From Pleodorina starrii (Eukaryota > Chlorophyta > Chlorophyceae > Chlamydomonadales > Volvocaceae), in contig BRXU01000042.1 in NCBI GenBank assembly GCA_030267565.1, positions 775,001 to 839,000 on the forward strand: DNA of 64,000 bases. Reading direction: 5' to 3'. Below are positions 22,501 through 33,542 of the stretch, piece after piece. The notes below the pieces were generated by a model. That model was not told the origin of the DNA. It saw only the letters and a program-made list of their open reading frames with translations, and searched no databases. The stretch's first letter is position 1. Every line of letters starts with the position of its first letter. Position numbers and translations under genes: made by a program.

Positions 22501-23163
22501 GCCAGCCGGGCGCTGCTGACGGAGGGCGCCGACCCACGGGTCAATGCGCCCGTCATCGCCATCAACCGCATGCGCAAGGGCGCCTTCAAGGCCATGCTGG
22601 CACAGGTGCGGGCCGACGAATGAATGAATGGAGACAAGACAGCCAGAAGTCGCTGTGCTATGCTATGAAAACCTGCGTAAATGTTTGGGGAGGGATTCGA
22701 TCCCCCGCCCTGCCGTTAGTTTATTAGCCCTCCGAAATAAACCAAACCTCGCCTTCATTCCGGCCTCGCTCTCTCACTCTATTGAAAAGTTCGCGAACCG
22801 GTAATGCCGAACGCACGCACGCACGTGCCTCATCCCGCGCAGGTGCGTCGCTTCCGCCGCATCATTCCGGGCAGCCGCCCCTGGTGGCGGGCCGCCTTGT
22901 CGGGCCTTATGGTGCGCGCCCCGCTGCTGCTGCTGGGCTTTGCGATCGGCTACGGCTCGGCCGCCCGCAGCGGCGTCACGCCCCGGACCGGCAGCCCGGA
23001 GCGGAGGCGCCAGCAGGACAAGGTCACGGAGGGAGAGGAGGAGAGGGAGAAGGAGAAGGAGGGTGTCGTGAGGAACCGGTGGCGTGGCGCGAAGGCGGTG
23101 CTGCCGTTTTGGCCCACCGGCCGGCGGGCGCAGCGCGAGGTGGGCGCGGGTGTGGTGGGCTGA
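16531..23163 (+). CDS. YegS-type lipid kinase (DAGK catalytic domain) with C-terminal membrane segment, 11 exons
   Basis: Exons: 16531-16833, 17498-17584, 18128-18211, 19040-19117, 19670-19772, 20047-20327, 20597-20659, 21013-21096, 21781-21935, 22452-22605, 22843-23163; phases agree and give 570 residues. The sequence follows bacterial YegS along its length: ILHGK and VTWESGD near residues 54-95, the nucleotide-binding GGDGTLNEV (exon 2), PMGTSNDFA (exon 3), NTATLGASSE (exon 5), DALLDDGLLDITY (exon 8) and DGEP (exon 9). Such enzymes phosphorylate a lipid (diacylglycerol, phosphatidylglycerol or sphingoid base) with ATP; the substrate here is unknown. Exon 6 has an Ala/Gln/Ser-rich insert. 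Exons 10-11 extend past the usual YegS end with a hydrophobic helix (MVRAPLLLLGFAIGYGSAA) and a charged tail. If the exon 10 donor is not used, the protein stops at 22623. The Ala/Pro-rich first 50 residues could be an organelle-targeting sequence. Confidence 0.88.
17388..17486 (+). repeat. CCCCCATACCCATGCG minisatellite
   Basis: Several imperfect copies of a 16-17-bp unit, with CCCCCATACATGCT variants, lie just before the acceptor of kinase exon 2. Confidence 0.8.
17585..17690 (+). repeat. (TGGGGG)n array directly after a 5' splice site
   Basis: About 16 copies of a G-rich hexamer begin at the first base of kinase intron 2. The runs of five or more G every six bases could form G-quadruplexes in DNA or pre-mRNA. 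Confidence 0.9.
17771..17827 (+). repeat. Perfect 25-bp inverted repeat with 7-nt loop
   Basis: The arms at 17771-17795 and 17803-17827 are exact reverse complements; the loop is AACATCA. Each outer end is itself the palindrome GACCCATGGGTC. It lies in kinase intron 2 and would fold into a stable hairpin in the transcript. Confidence 0.95.
18312..18656 (+). repeat. 15-bp tandem array in kinase intron 3
   Basis: About 23 copies of a 15-bp unit (GTGCGTTGTGGTGCG) with a recurring C/T change (…GTGCG or …GTGTG). Units are otherwise identical. All three forward frames are open, giving false ORFs. Confidence 0.95.
19801..19876 (+). repeat. Four 19-bp units carrying GACCC-NN-GGGTC palindromes
   Basis: Four adjacent 19-bp units in kinase intron 5. 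The last two contain the full palindrome GACCCGTGGGTC (19841-19852, 19860-19871); the first two have CGTCCCGTGGGTC. The third unit reads GACCCGTGGGTCAATGC, nearly the same as a stretch of coding exon 10. Confidence 0.9.
22304..22321 (+). repeat. Perfect 18-bp palindrome
   Basis: CACGGTCCATGGACCGTG in kinase intron 9. Its role is unknown. Confidence 0.8.
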
Positions 23164-23376
23164 GCTTGAGCTTGAGCGTGTGAATGTGGCTCAATTAAAC
23201 GCTCCGAAAAGCGAAATCTATTCAGCGCGGGTTCAGTGGAGGAGGTGTGAGGCGGGGCCAGGGCGGCGGGGGCGGTGTGAGAAATGTGAAATAAATGGGG
23301 TGTGGTCGAGTGAGGTGTGGCGAGGTGAGGCGAGGTGAGGTGAGGTGAGGTGAAGAGGCGCGGTAGGTGAGATGCA

Positions 23377-23377
<1 letters not shown>

Positions 23378-23425
<48 letters not shown>
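23378..23425 (+). repeat. (CTG)16 microsatellite
   Basis: Sixteen uninterrupted CTG triplets about 215 bp past the kinase stop codon, preceded by GAGGT repeats. Confidence 0.97.
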
Positions 23426-23426
<1 letters not shown>

Positions 23427-23615
23427 GTGGCTTAACGGAGCTGTGGAAGCTGGAAGGTGCTGTTGGTGTTGGTGCTGCTGGTGCTGGGCGGGTTGTTGCT
23501 CGTTGATCGGCGGGAGGAAGGAATGGAAGGGTGGCTTGTTGGAGTTGCACGGCCCGGCGGTGCAAGGCCAGGTATGTAGGTGTGTGCTGCACGATGCGCG
23601 TCACGGTACGGCAAG

Positions 23616-23663
23616 AGGGGGGTAAAAAATGATACCGCAGCGGAGACGGAGGGGGTGATGTCG
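23616..23663 (+). repeat. Dispersed GATACCGCAGCGG motif, copy outside the VWA gene
   Basis: Contains GGTAAAAAATGATACCGCAG and then CGGAGACGGAG. The 30-base core is identical to the copy at 41491-41522 on the other strand. Confidence 0.85.
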
Positions 23664-25735
23664 TCTTTCTGGGCAAAGCACAGCAGGACTGTTGACGGCA
23701 AGTGCTCCGATTGGCCACGAAGCTGCTAGATAGGTCTTTTGCGGCGGTGCGCAACCATGTACGGTATACACACACGTGTGCGTTGAGCGGCAGACGGTGA
23801 TGACGTCTTGACGTACGGTGCGTGGGTAGGATGGAGGGATGTATGTGCGCACAGACGCATACAACACGACAGGAGGAGAGAAGAAGAGTGGTGCAAGGAG
23901 AGGTGCTACCAGCACGCGGCCATGTAGCTACGTAGTTCTTACGTATTCGAGATGTTTCCATTGGTGGCTGGCTGGCTACGGTACGTGTATGTTTTGCAGG
24001 GTGATGCATGGAGGAAGGTAACTGCCCGCGGGGTGGTTGGGCTTGGTACCGTTACGGCTTGGCAGTTGGCACGCTCGATCTTAAGGAGTGCGAGGTGTTG
24101 ATTGCAAGTTGGAGTTGAACACAGCGAGCTTGACGTTGAGCTGTTACATAGATAGCCCGGCCGCCGCAGCTCCCATGAGGTGGTGTACCATTACATACAC
24201 ACACATCCCCGCGCGCGCGCCCGACGGAGGGCCCGACTTCCAAATGACAACACCGCCGCGCCATTCTTCGTTTCCGAGTCCGTCGCTCACACGCAGCTGG
24301 ATCTCAGGTGCCGGCCCACCCCATACAATCGAGTTCACGCATGCATCGTCAGACAAATACCGGTAAGTGTGTATGCGCGTGTAAGTTACAAGGTTGTATG
24401 TGGGGTGCGTAACCCCCATAGCTAGCCCATACCCGAAGAAATACCTACGCAGCAGCCCAGCTGGATATGTAAGCAGAACGCCTTATCAGGCGCAACACTA
24501 CACGCGGGGCAGTCCTAATCGATCAAGCAACGCTTCTCATCTGTTCATTGCCATCGCAACAGTGACAGACCCTCTGACCCCTTCCAAGGACGTGGCGTGT
24601 GCCCGTGTGGGCCCTGCTTCCCTCCAGCCCCCACGCAGCAACGAACACAACCGAACCGAAACTGTATCGGAGGCAATAATCGCCGCCGAAGGCACTCGCT
24701 GGCCTGACCGGCTGCGTGCCCCATCATCTGCGTATACTGCGCGCCGATTCAATTGCATGTAACATACATATGTCGGTAAGCAGCTCGGCCATTCTAAATC
24801 TCCGTCCAAGTTCATGTTCCGCCTGGCATCCACGCAGTCTGTCGTACCGTACGACCGGTTCGTTTGGCGCCCGCCCGCCCGCCTGCAAGATCTATCGCCT
24901 GCAAAATAAAGAAAACCGTTTCTTCCTTCCGTGCCAGCACGCACGCAGGCACGTACGTACATGCATACAGCAGTCAGCGCGCGAGATAGACCAGCAGGCG
25001 ACGACAGGTGCACGTACGTATCGGGTAGAGCACGCAGCAGCGCAGCTGCTTCCGCAAAATCTCTCTTAAATGCGAAGAATGTACGTACCTCCCCAACTGC
25101 GTGCGTGCGTGCAAGGTTCCTACCTTTGCTCACAACCGTAGTAGTACGTACCGTAGCAGACCGTTGATTGGCCGCGCGCAGTTACGGCCATGAAATAAAT
25201 ATTAATATAAATATGTGGCTGCTGGCTGGCTGGTGATGACGTGCGTGCGTGTCCATCCGATAGCTGGCTGCTGGCTGGCTGCCACGAGCGGTGTCGTACA
25301 TCCACTCGTAAGCCCGCTACGTACTGCGAATGGAGACATCTGCGCTAGCGAGCTACCGATTTCCTTATCCAAACGAATGGAGATTAGAGGTCGAGGCCAG
25401 CAGCTCGGGGCCCCACGCACGCAGCTACATGCAGCAGCAGCAGCAGCAGCTAGCTGTATGTGTAACGTATGTACACTTCTGCAATAATGATGATCCGCTC
25501 GCTCCCCGTGTGTTTTTGTGATGGACTGTCTTTAAAGTTAAATGCAACCTAGCTATCGAGTACTTGACAGCTGGCCTGCCATACACACTCATCACGGCCT
25601 CTTTATCGTGTCTTGCATGTGTGTATGCCCTTCTTACTCCTTACACCCGTACACATACACATGCAGTCACCCAGCGACAGGTCCAGTCATGCATGATAGG
25701 CTTACCCTTGGATCATTACTAGGAAAGAATGGAGA

Positions 25736-26060
25736 GGCCAGGGGGGATGGAGGAGGGAGGGTCCAGGGGAGAAGGAGGAGGGAGGGTCCAGGGGAGGAGG
25801 TAGGAGGGAGGGTCCAGGGGGGGATGAAGGAGGGAGGGTCCAGGGGAGACGGAGGAGGGCGGGTCCAGGGGGGGATGGAGGAGGGAGGGTCCAGGGGAGA
25901 AGGAGGAGGGAGGGTCCAGGGGAGACGGAGGAGGGCGGGTCCAGGGGAGAAGGAGGAGAGAGGGTCCAGAGGAGGGGAGCGATGGGGGAGGGAGGGTCCA
26001 GAGGTGGGGGGTGATGGAGGAAGGAGGGAGGGTCGAGGGGGGATGGAAGGAGGGAAGGTT
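25736..26060 (+). repeat. Purine-rich minisatellite, about 11 copies
   Basis: Units of 25-30 bp centred on GGAGGGAGGGTCCAGGGGAG, with GAA, GAC and GAT variants at the end. Nearly all purine on the plus strand. Confidence 0.9.
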
Positions 26061-26966
26061 GAGTAAGGGTGGAGGAGGGAGGATACAGGGAGGACGATGG
26101 AATGCATCCTTAGCCTTGCTGGTTGCTCGGATGGCCGCTCGTGTCTCTGTTCTGCACGCCCCGAATCCCTCAGGCAGTACAAAGCCGCTCGTCCAGACAC
26201 CTGCCTTCATTCCCAGCCGGAAGAAAGTGTCATCACTGCACAGCATCCCTATGCTGTCTTTATTCCTTGCTGCTCATCACCGCCGTCCACAACCCGATGC
26301 AGCCACGAAACGAAGACACAAACACAACATCCAACCCACGCAAGGATCAAACTGCGTCTAACAAACGTGAAACCAACCGGGAACAAACGTCAATGCCGTA
26401 CACCTGCCGCCATAAATGATCAGTGCTACCGTCCTCCCGCCTCATCGCTTGCGTGGTGTCCGGTCGCACGCAGCAGCAGTCTTCTGCTGCTGTCCACAAA
26501 CGAATCTATCCAGGCAACATGAGAAACGACGGGGATGGATGGGGAGGAAGGAAGATAACGGAGCAAGTGTTATTAACCTGCTACGGAAAGGTGCTGGTGT
26601 ACGGCATCACGCCAAGAAGCCGGGGCGGCGGCCGCCGACCCTCCGCCTCACCCATCCATCCGTGTTGAGCACAGCACGCAGCATGCGGCACCGCACTCAG
26701 CACGAAACAGACGGGCCTTGCCTCCCCCCGCTCCAGCTTCGACCCATCAAGTTTTGTTGCAATCATAAAGACATTCCGCATTATGATAACCACAACATAA
26801 TAATAGTAATAATTTGAATGATACTCGTGCGCCGGGCACCTGCCGGACGACGGTACCTGCATTCGTCACACTTCTGCTCTGATCCATCGATACTGCTACT
26901 TCAAGCATCCATCATTTTTCAAAGCACATAGGAAAAAGGAAAAAGAAAATATAGCAGCAGCAATAC

Positions 26967-27196
26967 GTCGTGGGACTGTCCCATCGTGCGCTGCTGCATC
27001 GTGCTACCGTACGTGGGACTGTCCCATCGTACGACGCGCACGTGGGACTGTCCCATCGAGCGCTGCGCCGTGCTACCGTACGTGGGACTGTCCCATCGTA
27101 CGACGCGCACGTGGGACTGTCCCATCGAGCGCTGCGCCGTGCTACCGTACGTGGGCCTGTCCCATCGTACGACGCGCACGTGGGACTGTCCCATCG
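26967..27196 (+). repeat. 69-bp higher-order repeat of TGGGACTGTCCCA
   Basis: The near-palindrome TGGGACTGTCCCA starts at 26971, 27014, 27043, 27083, 27112, 27152 (one change) and 27181. From the second copy on the spacing alternates 29 and 40 bp, so the true unit is 69 bp. Confidence 0.9.
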
Positions 27197-29248
27197 TGCT
27201 CTGCAGCGAGAAAGTCAATGCCTGCAAGTAATGTAGTTGGAATGAAGAAGAAACGGGGGACCAGGCATGCAGCGATCCAGCAGCTGGTGGTCGAGGCTCG
27301 TAGGTTGATAGGATGGATGCAGACGGCCGGTAGGTGCGTGCCGGGCCCTAAGAGCGAGGCAGCAGCCAACTGACTGGAGCTTGGAACGAACGGACGCTCC
27401 GCCCCGTCCATCCGTCCGTCCATCATCCCGCCTCGCTCCTGCAAATAAAGGAAGGTAGAACGGGGCGGGGCAATCAATGCGATGCGATAGATGCACGGAT
27501 GGAGGACATAGCCTGGAGCGTGCAACAACAGACATACACAGACACGGACAATCGCATCCACGCAGCAGCCTTGCAAATAAATCAACTCATCTGCGTGGCT
27601 GGCAGGGTCGCGTCGATCGACAATTCAGATGTGCGTGCGTGCGTGTGTACATGGATGGGACCAGCGGCGGCCCCGCCGTGCAAACGTTGATAACGTACGG
27701 TTGCTTGCTGACAATGGCTTATTGCTTGGTTGCTGGACTGGACGGTCCTCGTGGCCGAATGAAGACAATCGAAGCCAATCTCATCGGAAAGATGGACAAA
27801 AGCGCAGGCAGGCGGGCGGGGGCGGGGGCGGGGCGGGAGCGAACGGGCCGCCGGGCCGTCCCTTCCACCGTTCCTTGTAACGAGCGAGCGAGGCCGGACA
27901 GTTACGCGGAGAAAACGCAAGCGGATGACGAAACGTCGCGCCCCCCATGCATACGGTACATAGATTGTCATCAGCAGTCGTTGTGTCTCTTGCTGTACAG
28001 CAGCAGCAGGACCGATCAGTGTAGAGAACTCACATACGATATCGCCAGGGTGTCGCTTGGAGTCCCCGCGCGATACGGACGCCGCGCGCGGGCGGGCACA
28101 CGCATTGCCGCGCTGCCGCCCCTGCCGGCCTGCCGGCCTGCCCTCGCTCCACGCCAGCCTGCCTGCCTGCCTGCCTGCCCTCCACGCGCGCACTGCGCCG
28201 GCCTGCACGCACTGCAGCAAGGATGGACACACGTCGATCGATGGTCGCGTTAGTTACGTTTGTTGCCTGGCTTTGTTCAAATTCATGGAGGTCAAGATGT
28301 TTAGAACACAAGGAGGTTTGTTTCATGGTAAGAAGTTGCTTGCTGGGCGGGGGCCCCGGCCGCTGGCTCGTCGTATAACGATATCCGAGGTACGTAGGGC
28401 GGCTAGCTGCAGTAAAAGAGCGATGCGCTAATTTTCGCCATTAGAAATATGCGTGCACCATATGTAGTATTACTGGCTTAATCAAGTTTTGGGCACGTGT
28501 TTATGTGGTCAAGCGGATCGAGGCTCTTTGTCTTCCTGTGTATCCTACGTTGTACGGCTCACCGGTTCACTTCGTTTTGCGCCCCGTCAGCTCCTTGATC
28601 CACGTCCCGTCCAATTCATGGCCATTTTCATCAAACCAACTGTCGCCTGTATGTTCTCAATTCTCAAGGTGCTGCTCGTCTTACTTGAAGACCGCTCCAT
28701 TGGTACAGTTACGTGCAGTTGGAGCAGTTGGAGCAGCTGAAGCAGTTAGTTGGATCCTGTTCAGGCGATATGTCAAGGTAATCTGGAGGATATATAAACC
28801 ACATGTTCGTTTAGCTAAACGTCCAATGAAGCTCCAATCCACCGCCGGTGTGCTTTACATACACGTTGGCATTCGTGAAGTCGAAAGCAGTGATGTGCTT
28901 TTGATCGTAGTAAGTGATCGTTTGCCCGCATCCATCCATCCATCCAGTCCGTGATGTGTCCGCACGCAGCATGGCGCGCATGGCATCAAACCTACGTCCA
29001 TCGCTGCAACTACCGGGTAACAAAATCGTGGCTGACGTTATAAAAACAAGCCGGATGCCGATATACGTAATTTTGCGGCTTGTGCTGTCTGATAAGGTCT
29101 GATGATGATCTGGGTAGGTGCGGGTGGGTCTGGGTAGGTGCTTCAAATTGTTTCCTTCTGCCCTGGTCAGCCCTTCTGGTCAGCCCTGCTGATCGTCGCT
29201 CGTCTCTGCTGCAGTGCATATCCCCTTTAACGTACGTAATTTCCATGG

Positions 29249-29306
29249 CTGGGAACTCCCAACAAACGGCTCGGAACTCCCAACAAACGGCTGGGAACTC
29301 CCAACC
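29249..29306 (+). repeat. 21-bp tandem repeat, three copies
   Basis: Unit CTGGGAACTCCCAACAAACGG with an inner TGGGA-AC-TCCCA palindrome; the third copy is partial. Confidence 0.85.
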
Positions 29307-31306
29307 AAATGCACGCGTACATCACGCGTACGCGTATGAGAACTAACCAGAACACCTCCCCGCCGTTATTAGGACAAGGAATAATTTCGCTTGAGCTGAA
29401 ATGACTTTCTACAGATGAGGCGGTAAAGGGAGTCAATACCCACCCTAGGCGGCGATTCCAGTGGGGAGCGAAAGCACCCTGGAGACGGGGGCGGAGGAGC
29501 TCATGGCCGGCGGCCCCGTGCACCGTGCGCGCACGTGTAGATAGACAGGGTGTTGCGCGCGACCTTCCGTGCGTATGGGGAATGGGGCGGGATCCCCCTC
29601 CGAATGGCATGGAATGAAGGGATTGGCTGTTTGGCTCCCTCAGACAGCATCGCTACGTGCGTGCGCTGCGTACTTCCCCGCCTCCAGTTACTAGTTGCCC
29701 GACTGGACTCATCGAGCACATCATCGGGCTAGGCAGCAGTCCAGGAATTACCTTGCGTAATCTACCCAAGACGCCAAGAGTACCCTCCAAGCAACGTCGT
29801 CGAACGAACGTAACGAGCTCCTACGAACGTACGATCGATGACGTAGGTGGGAATACGTACGACACCGAGGAAGCGCTCAGCAGGCGCTCATGGAGTCATG
29901 GTAGATGGTGGGTGGACACCTGCTGCGCCACCGACCGACGGCGCCCCGTGCGAGGTGTCGGGCCGCCTAGGGCCCGCGACCAGTCTGCTGGAGGGGCCAG
30001 CCGTCAGCCGCCATCTGCTGGTGGGCTGGGGGCGGTTTCCGACTGCGGAGGCCGGGTTCGTTCGTTCATGGCCGTGCGTGGCGGCTGGGTGGAGATCGGG
30101 TGGAGATCCTCGTCCCGCCCATCCACGCACCAAGCGAGTGCTTGAGGACTTGCTTGGCTGATACGTGTGGGCCCCTTGTTTGTGGGGCCAGCTTTCACGT
30201 CCCCTGGGGCGCTGGGGGTCACATCTTGTAAATGGGAGGCAGACATGGCAGAATGCATGGGACGTGACACCGTGTCCAACCCTGCAGCCTTTATCCGGCC
30301 CTCAGTTGGGATGTGTATGTTCCGGTGCCCCCTGGTGTGGGTGTGGCCGCCGAATTCATGCGCCGCCCGCAACACACGCTCACTGTCTTCCCCAAGCAGT
30401 CCTTAGAGCTTCCCCCTGGGTGGGCGTGGGTCTGGTAGCGTGTTGTGTTGGGTGGTAGACAGCTTAAAAGGGGCGCCCCAGTTGAGCCCTTCGAGTCATC
30501 TCTTAACTCGCCGCTGTTCGTGCCCGCTGCCTGGGGGTTGCCCTCGAGTGTGGCTGTTCCGGGTCCTGTCCCCGTCCGCTTGTGCCAGCCCGCGGTTCGG
30601 CTGGGCAGGGGCTGGGCTTCGGCAGCGGGAGTGTCCGGTCCGGAGTGTCCGGTGGATCACCAGTAGTGATCCTCTTGGGTTCACTGTAAACCGGCTCATC
30701 CATCCACACCTCATACCCCGAGCCGCGGGGCCCATCGTCGCAGCTCGCCACACAGTACACCCAGCGCCCCTGCTCCCTACAGCCTGGCACCTGCTGGCAC
30801 AGCCCTGTGTGCGCTGTGCGCTCTGGTGCGCCGGCTCTCAACCTTGCCCCGACAGCCTGTGCATACCCCTGACTCTGCTTTACGAATCACATATGGTTTG
30901 TGGTCAATACCACACTGCCAAGCTAACGCTTGCAAGTTGCAGCGGCGCGCGTCTCTGCCAGACACACAAGGACTGGGAGATAGTGTCCCGCTTTGCACCG
31001 ATTTGCCGCGACATTCTGAAGACCTATCTATCGCAGTATAGTAAAAGGCTGGAGATACAATGGCGGCAGTTGCAAAGTGCCTGACACCAAAACGTCGGGA
31101 CAGCCGTTATCCTGCGGAAACTATTTTTTCTTCAAGATCCGATAAACTTACATACCTTGTCTCTCTGTCATTGTTGACCTCGTGGACTTTGGACCTCTCG
31201 CGGTTGAGTGACTCCGGAGCGCTCCCCGTACGCCGAGATCACACACGAAATTGCTTTCACCCATTCCGCCATAGTCAGTTTTCTCAGCTGCACCACAAGA
31301 AACACC

Positions 31307-33542
31307 ATGGCATCACTTACCTGCTCGTCTGGCAAGGCCGTTGCTGTTTCGCGGGCCAGGTGAGCAATTCTTAATAAGTGGCCCATATGCGCGTATGTTG
31401 AATCTCGCCCATTACTGATGCCATCCATTCCTCATTTCTAGGAGCTCTCGGCCAGCTGCTCAGCGGCTGTCCGTTGTGGCTTCGGCTCAGCGTCAGGTGA
31501 GGGGGCCCGAATGCAGTCGTCGCGCCGTCGCGTACGTGCGCATACCCGTTCCGTCCCAATAATACATCATGGCGGACGGAATCTTATCGTTGACTGGACG
31601 AGTGATAATGGTGTTTTTGTGTGGCCGGTCAAGCAAGCTTGGGGATGCCGAGACAGTGTCGGCACGATGACGCGCAAATGACTTGTGTTCTGCGTAGGCC
31701 CCTGCATCCCGTCGTGAGGTTTTGGGAGCCTCCGTTGCGGCGTTCTCGCTCCTGCTGAGCTCGAGCCCAGCGCATGCGATCTTCGGCTTCGCCGAAGACG
31801 ACTCGAAGCTCTTCGACGCCTACAACTCGGAGACGGTGCGTATGATGCGGCACTGAAACGACTTCTTCGTGTGTGCGAAGCGTCGAAGGACACGTTACCC
31901 GGACGAGGCACAGCAGACCCATGGACCGCCTTGACTGGGGAACTCGCAGCAGCTTGCAAGATCTCGCAGCGAATGAACCGACAACTGCGTCACCGCGGGT
32001 CCGAGAATCTAGTCTGAGGCGCACCCCAGAGGCCCTTGTCGCGCCCCGCAAGGATCATCTAGCCTTTGCAAACCTCGGGCTGGCATTTACCACTTCCGTG
32101 CGGCATACATACCGGGGCTCGCCGCGCATGGCTGTTTGCCTTTCGCGAGAGAAACAATTCTAGTTAAATCAATCCTAGGATGTGAAGAAAGCAATATCCC
32201 TAAACCATGCCGTTTATGAGCCGGTCACACGCGAAGGGTTGCGAGTCTCGCGTACTTTCCCATATGCGTGTTTGCCATTGCCTTGTCATCGGGTTTCCCC
32301 TCTCCCGAACGCGACCCTCCATCGCTGAGCACTAAACTCCATCGCCACCAAACGCACGATTGGCCGGCCTGCATCCTCCCGCGATCACAGAGCGCCATCC
32401 TGGGCAAGGTCAAGGTGACCCTGGCCCTGGACAAGGACGACCCAGCCAAGGAGGACAGCGTTAAGTCCCTCCGCAAGGACATCAACAGCTGGGTCGCCAA
32501 GTACCGCCGCGAGCCCAAGGTCTCGGGCAAGCCGTCCTTCGGGTGAGGGCCGGGGGCTGAGCCAGACACTGTCGCTCGAGAGCGCATCGGGCGGGGGTTC
32601 TTCGCTCGATTGGGGTGCCATGACTCCAGGGACGCGTCGGGTTGGCGCCTGAATGGTTTGGGCTGCCTGTGTTTCGGAGCAGTGGCCGCACCCGAGGGCC
32701 TTCCGTTGTCCGGCGTTTTGCACGATGGCATCAACGGCGATTGAAATCATGACAGGTGCTAGTCGCCTCGTTGCGCTGCTGCTGTTGTATGTGGCCCGTC
32801 GGCGGCGGCGCACGTATCTTCGCGGGATGGGTTTTGTGCTTGGGAGTTAGGCTGGGCACTTCGGGGGCGCGCAAGGAACAGTATCGACACGCTCTCTTGT
32901 GCCCCTTTGTCCCCTGCTTCTGCCCTCCCTGCAGCAACACCTACTCCGCGCTCAATGCGCTGGCGGGCCACTTCAACTCGTTCGGCGCCACGGCACCCAT
33001 CCCCAAGAAGCGCCTGGAGCGCCTCCAAAAGGTGAGCTTGCGACCTCTCGCATGCCGGCGCCGCCGCCGTTGTCCTCCCCCTATGGATTGCCATACGATT
33101 TGCCGTACTTCGCCATCGGTGAGGGACGTGGGTACAAGCTCCAGTTTCGCGGTGCTTCTCGTCCTCTCGTCCGTCACCCCACGGTCAAAGTATGCAACTT
33201 GTTGACCCCCCATCAGCTTGTTTGCACTCCAGTAGGTCGGTGGTAGGCTGGGTTCGTTATGGGGTACGACAAACCTCTACGATTCGGAACCTTGCACAGA
33301 GAGGCGGCGTTTTGCATGGCCGGTGTATGCACCGGTGAACCTCGGCCGGGTTTATTGTGAAGCGATTCATGTAATAGGTGCTGGTGTGGCGACATGGCAG
33401 CGCTCACGGGCTCACGACGGTGACACCAAGCGTTGCCATACTACCCACACAGTTGCTCGAAGTAACCGATGCTGACCCCCGCTCGGGTTTTCCCCCGCAG
33501 GAGCTCGATGACGCCACCACCCTGCTGAGCCGCAACCGCTAA
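31307..33542 (+). CDS. PSB27: Photosystem II assembly/repair protein Psb27, six exons
   Basis: Exons: 31307-31359, 31442-31496, 31698-31835, 32391-32542, 32935-33031, 33501-33542; 537 nt, 178 residues, all phases correct. The N-terminus is a two-part transit peptide: a basic Ser/Ala-rich chloroplast part, then a thylakoid lumen signal with twin arginine (SRREVLGAS), a hydrophobic core and an AHA cleavage site near residue 65. The mature part has the Psb27 four-helix signature: TLALDKDDPAKEDSV, WVAKYRREPKVSGKPSF, NTYSALNALAGHFNSFGATAP and a C-terminal KELDDATTLL helix. Psb27 binds the lumenal side of CP43 in immature photosystem II before the manganese cluster is built and helps repair. The start codon context is ACACCATGG. 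The gene is complete. Confidence 0.95.

Larger units (their letters stand above)
23164..31306. other. 8.1-kb region without a supported gene
   Basis: ORFs here have no recognisable domain, no consistent spliced continuation and codon use unlike the neighbours. The first part is probably the 3' UTR of the kinase gene (candidate TGTAA at 24380-24384). The region is rich in ACGTAC/TACGTA strings and holds several satellites listed separately. A non-coding RNA gene or a poorly conserved gene cannot be excluded. Confidence 0.5.

Noticed and set aside
22690..22712. tRNA-like GATTCGATCCC in kinase intron 10
   Set aside because: It resembles a T-arm, but no acceptor stem, D-arm or anticodon arm can be built around it.
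27477..28253. 258-codon plus-strand ORF
   Set aside because: It crosses simple repeats, has no domain and no splice continuation, and its composition does not match coding exons here.
30440..31084. 214-codon plus-strand ORF upstream of PSB27
   Set aside because: Cys/Trp/Ser-rich composition typical of non-coding GC-rich DNA; no homology recognised and no exon structure.
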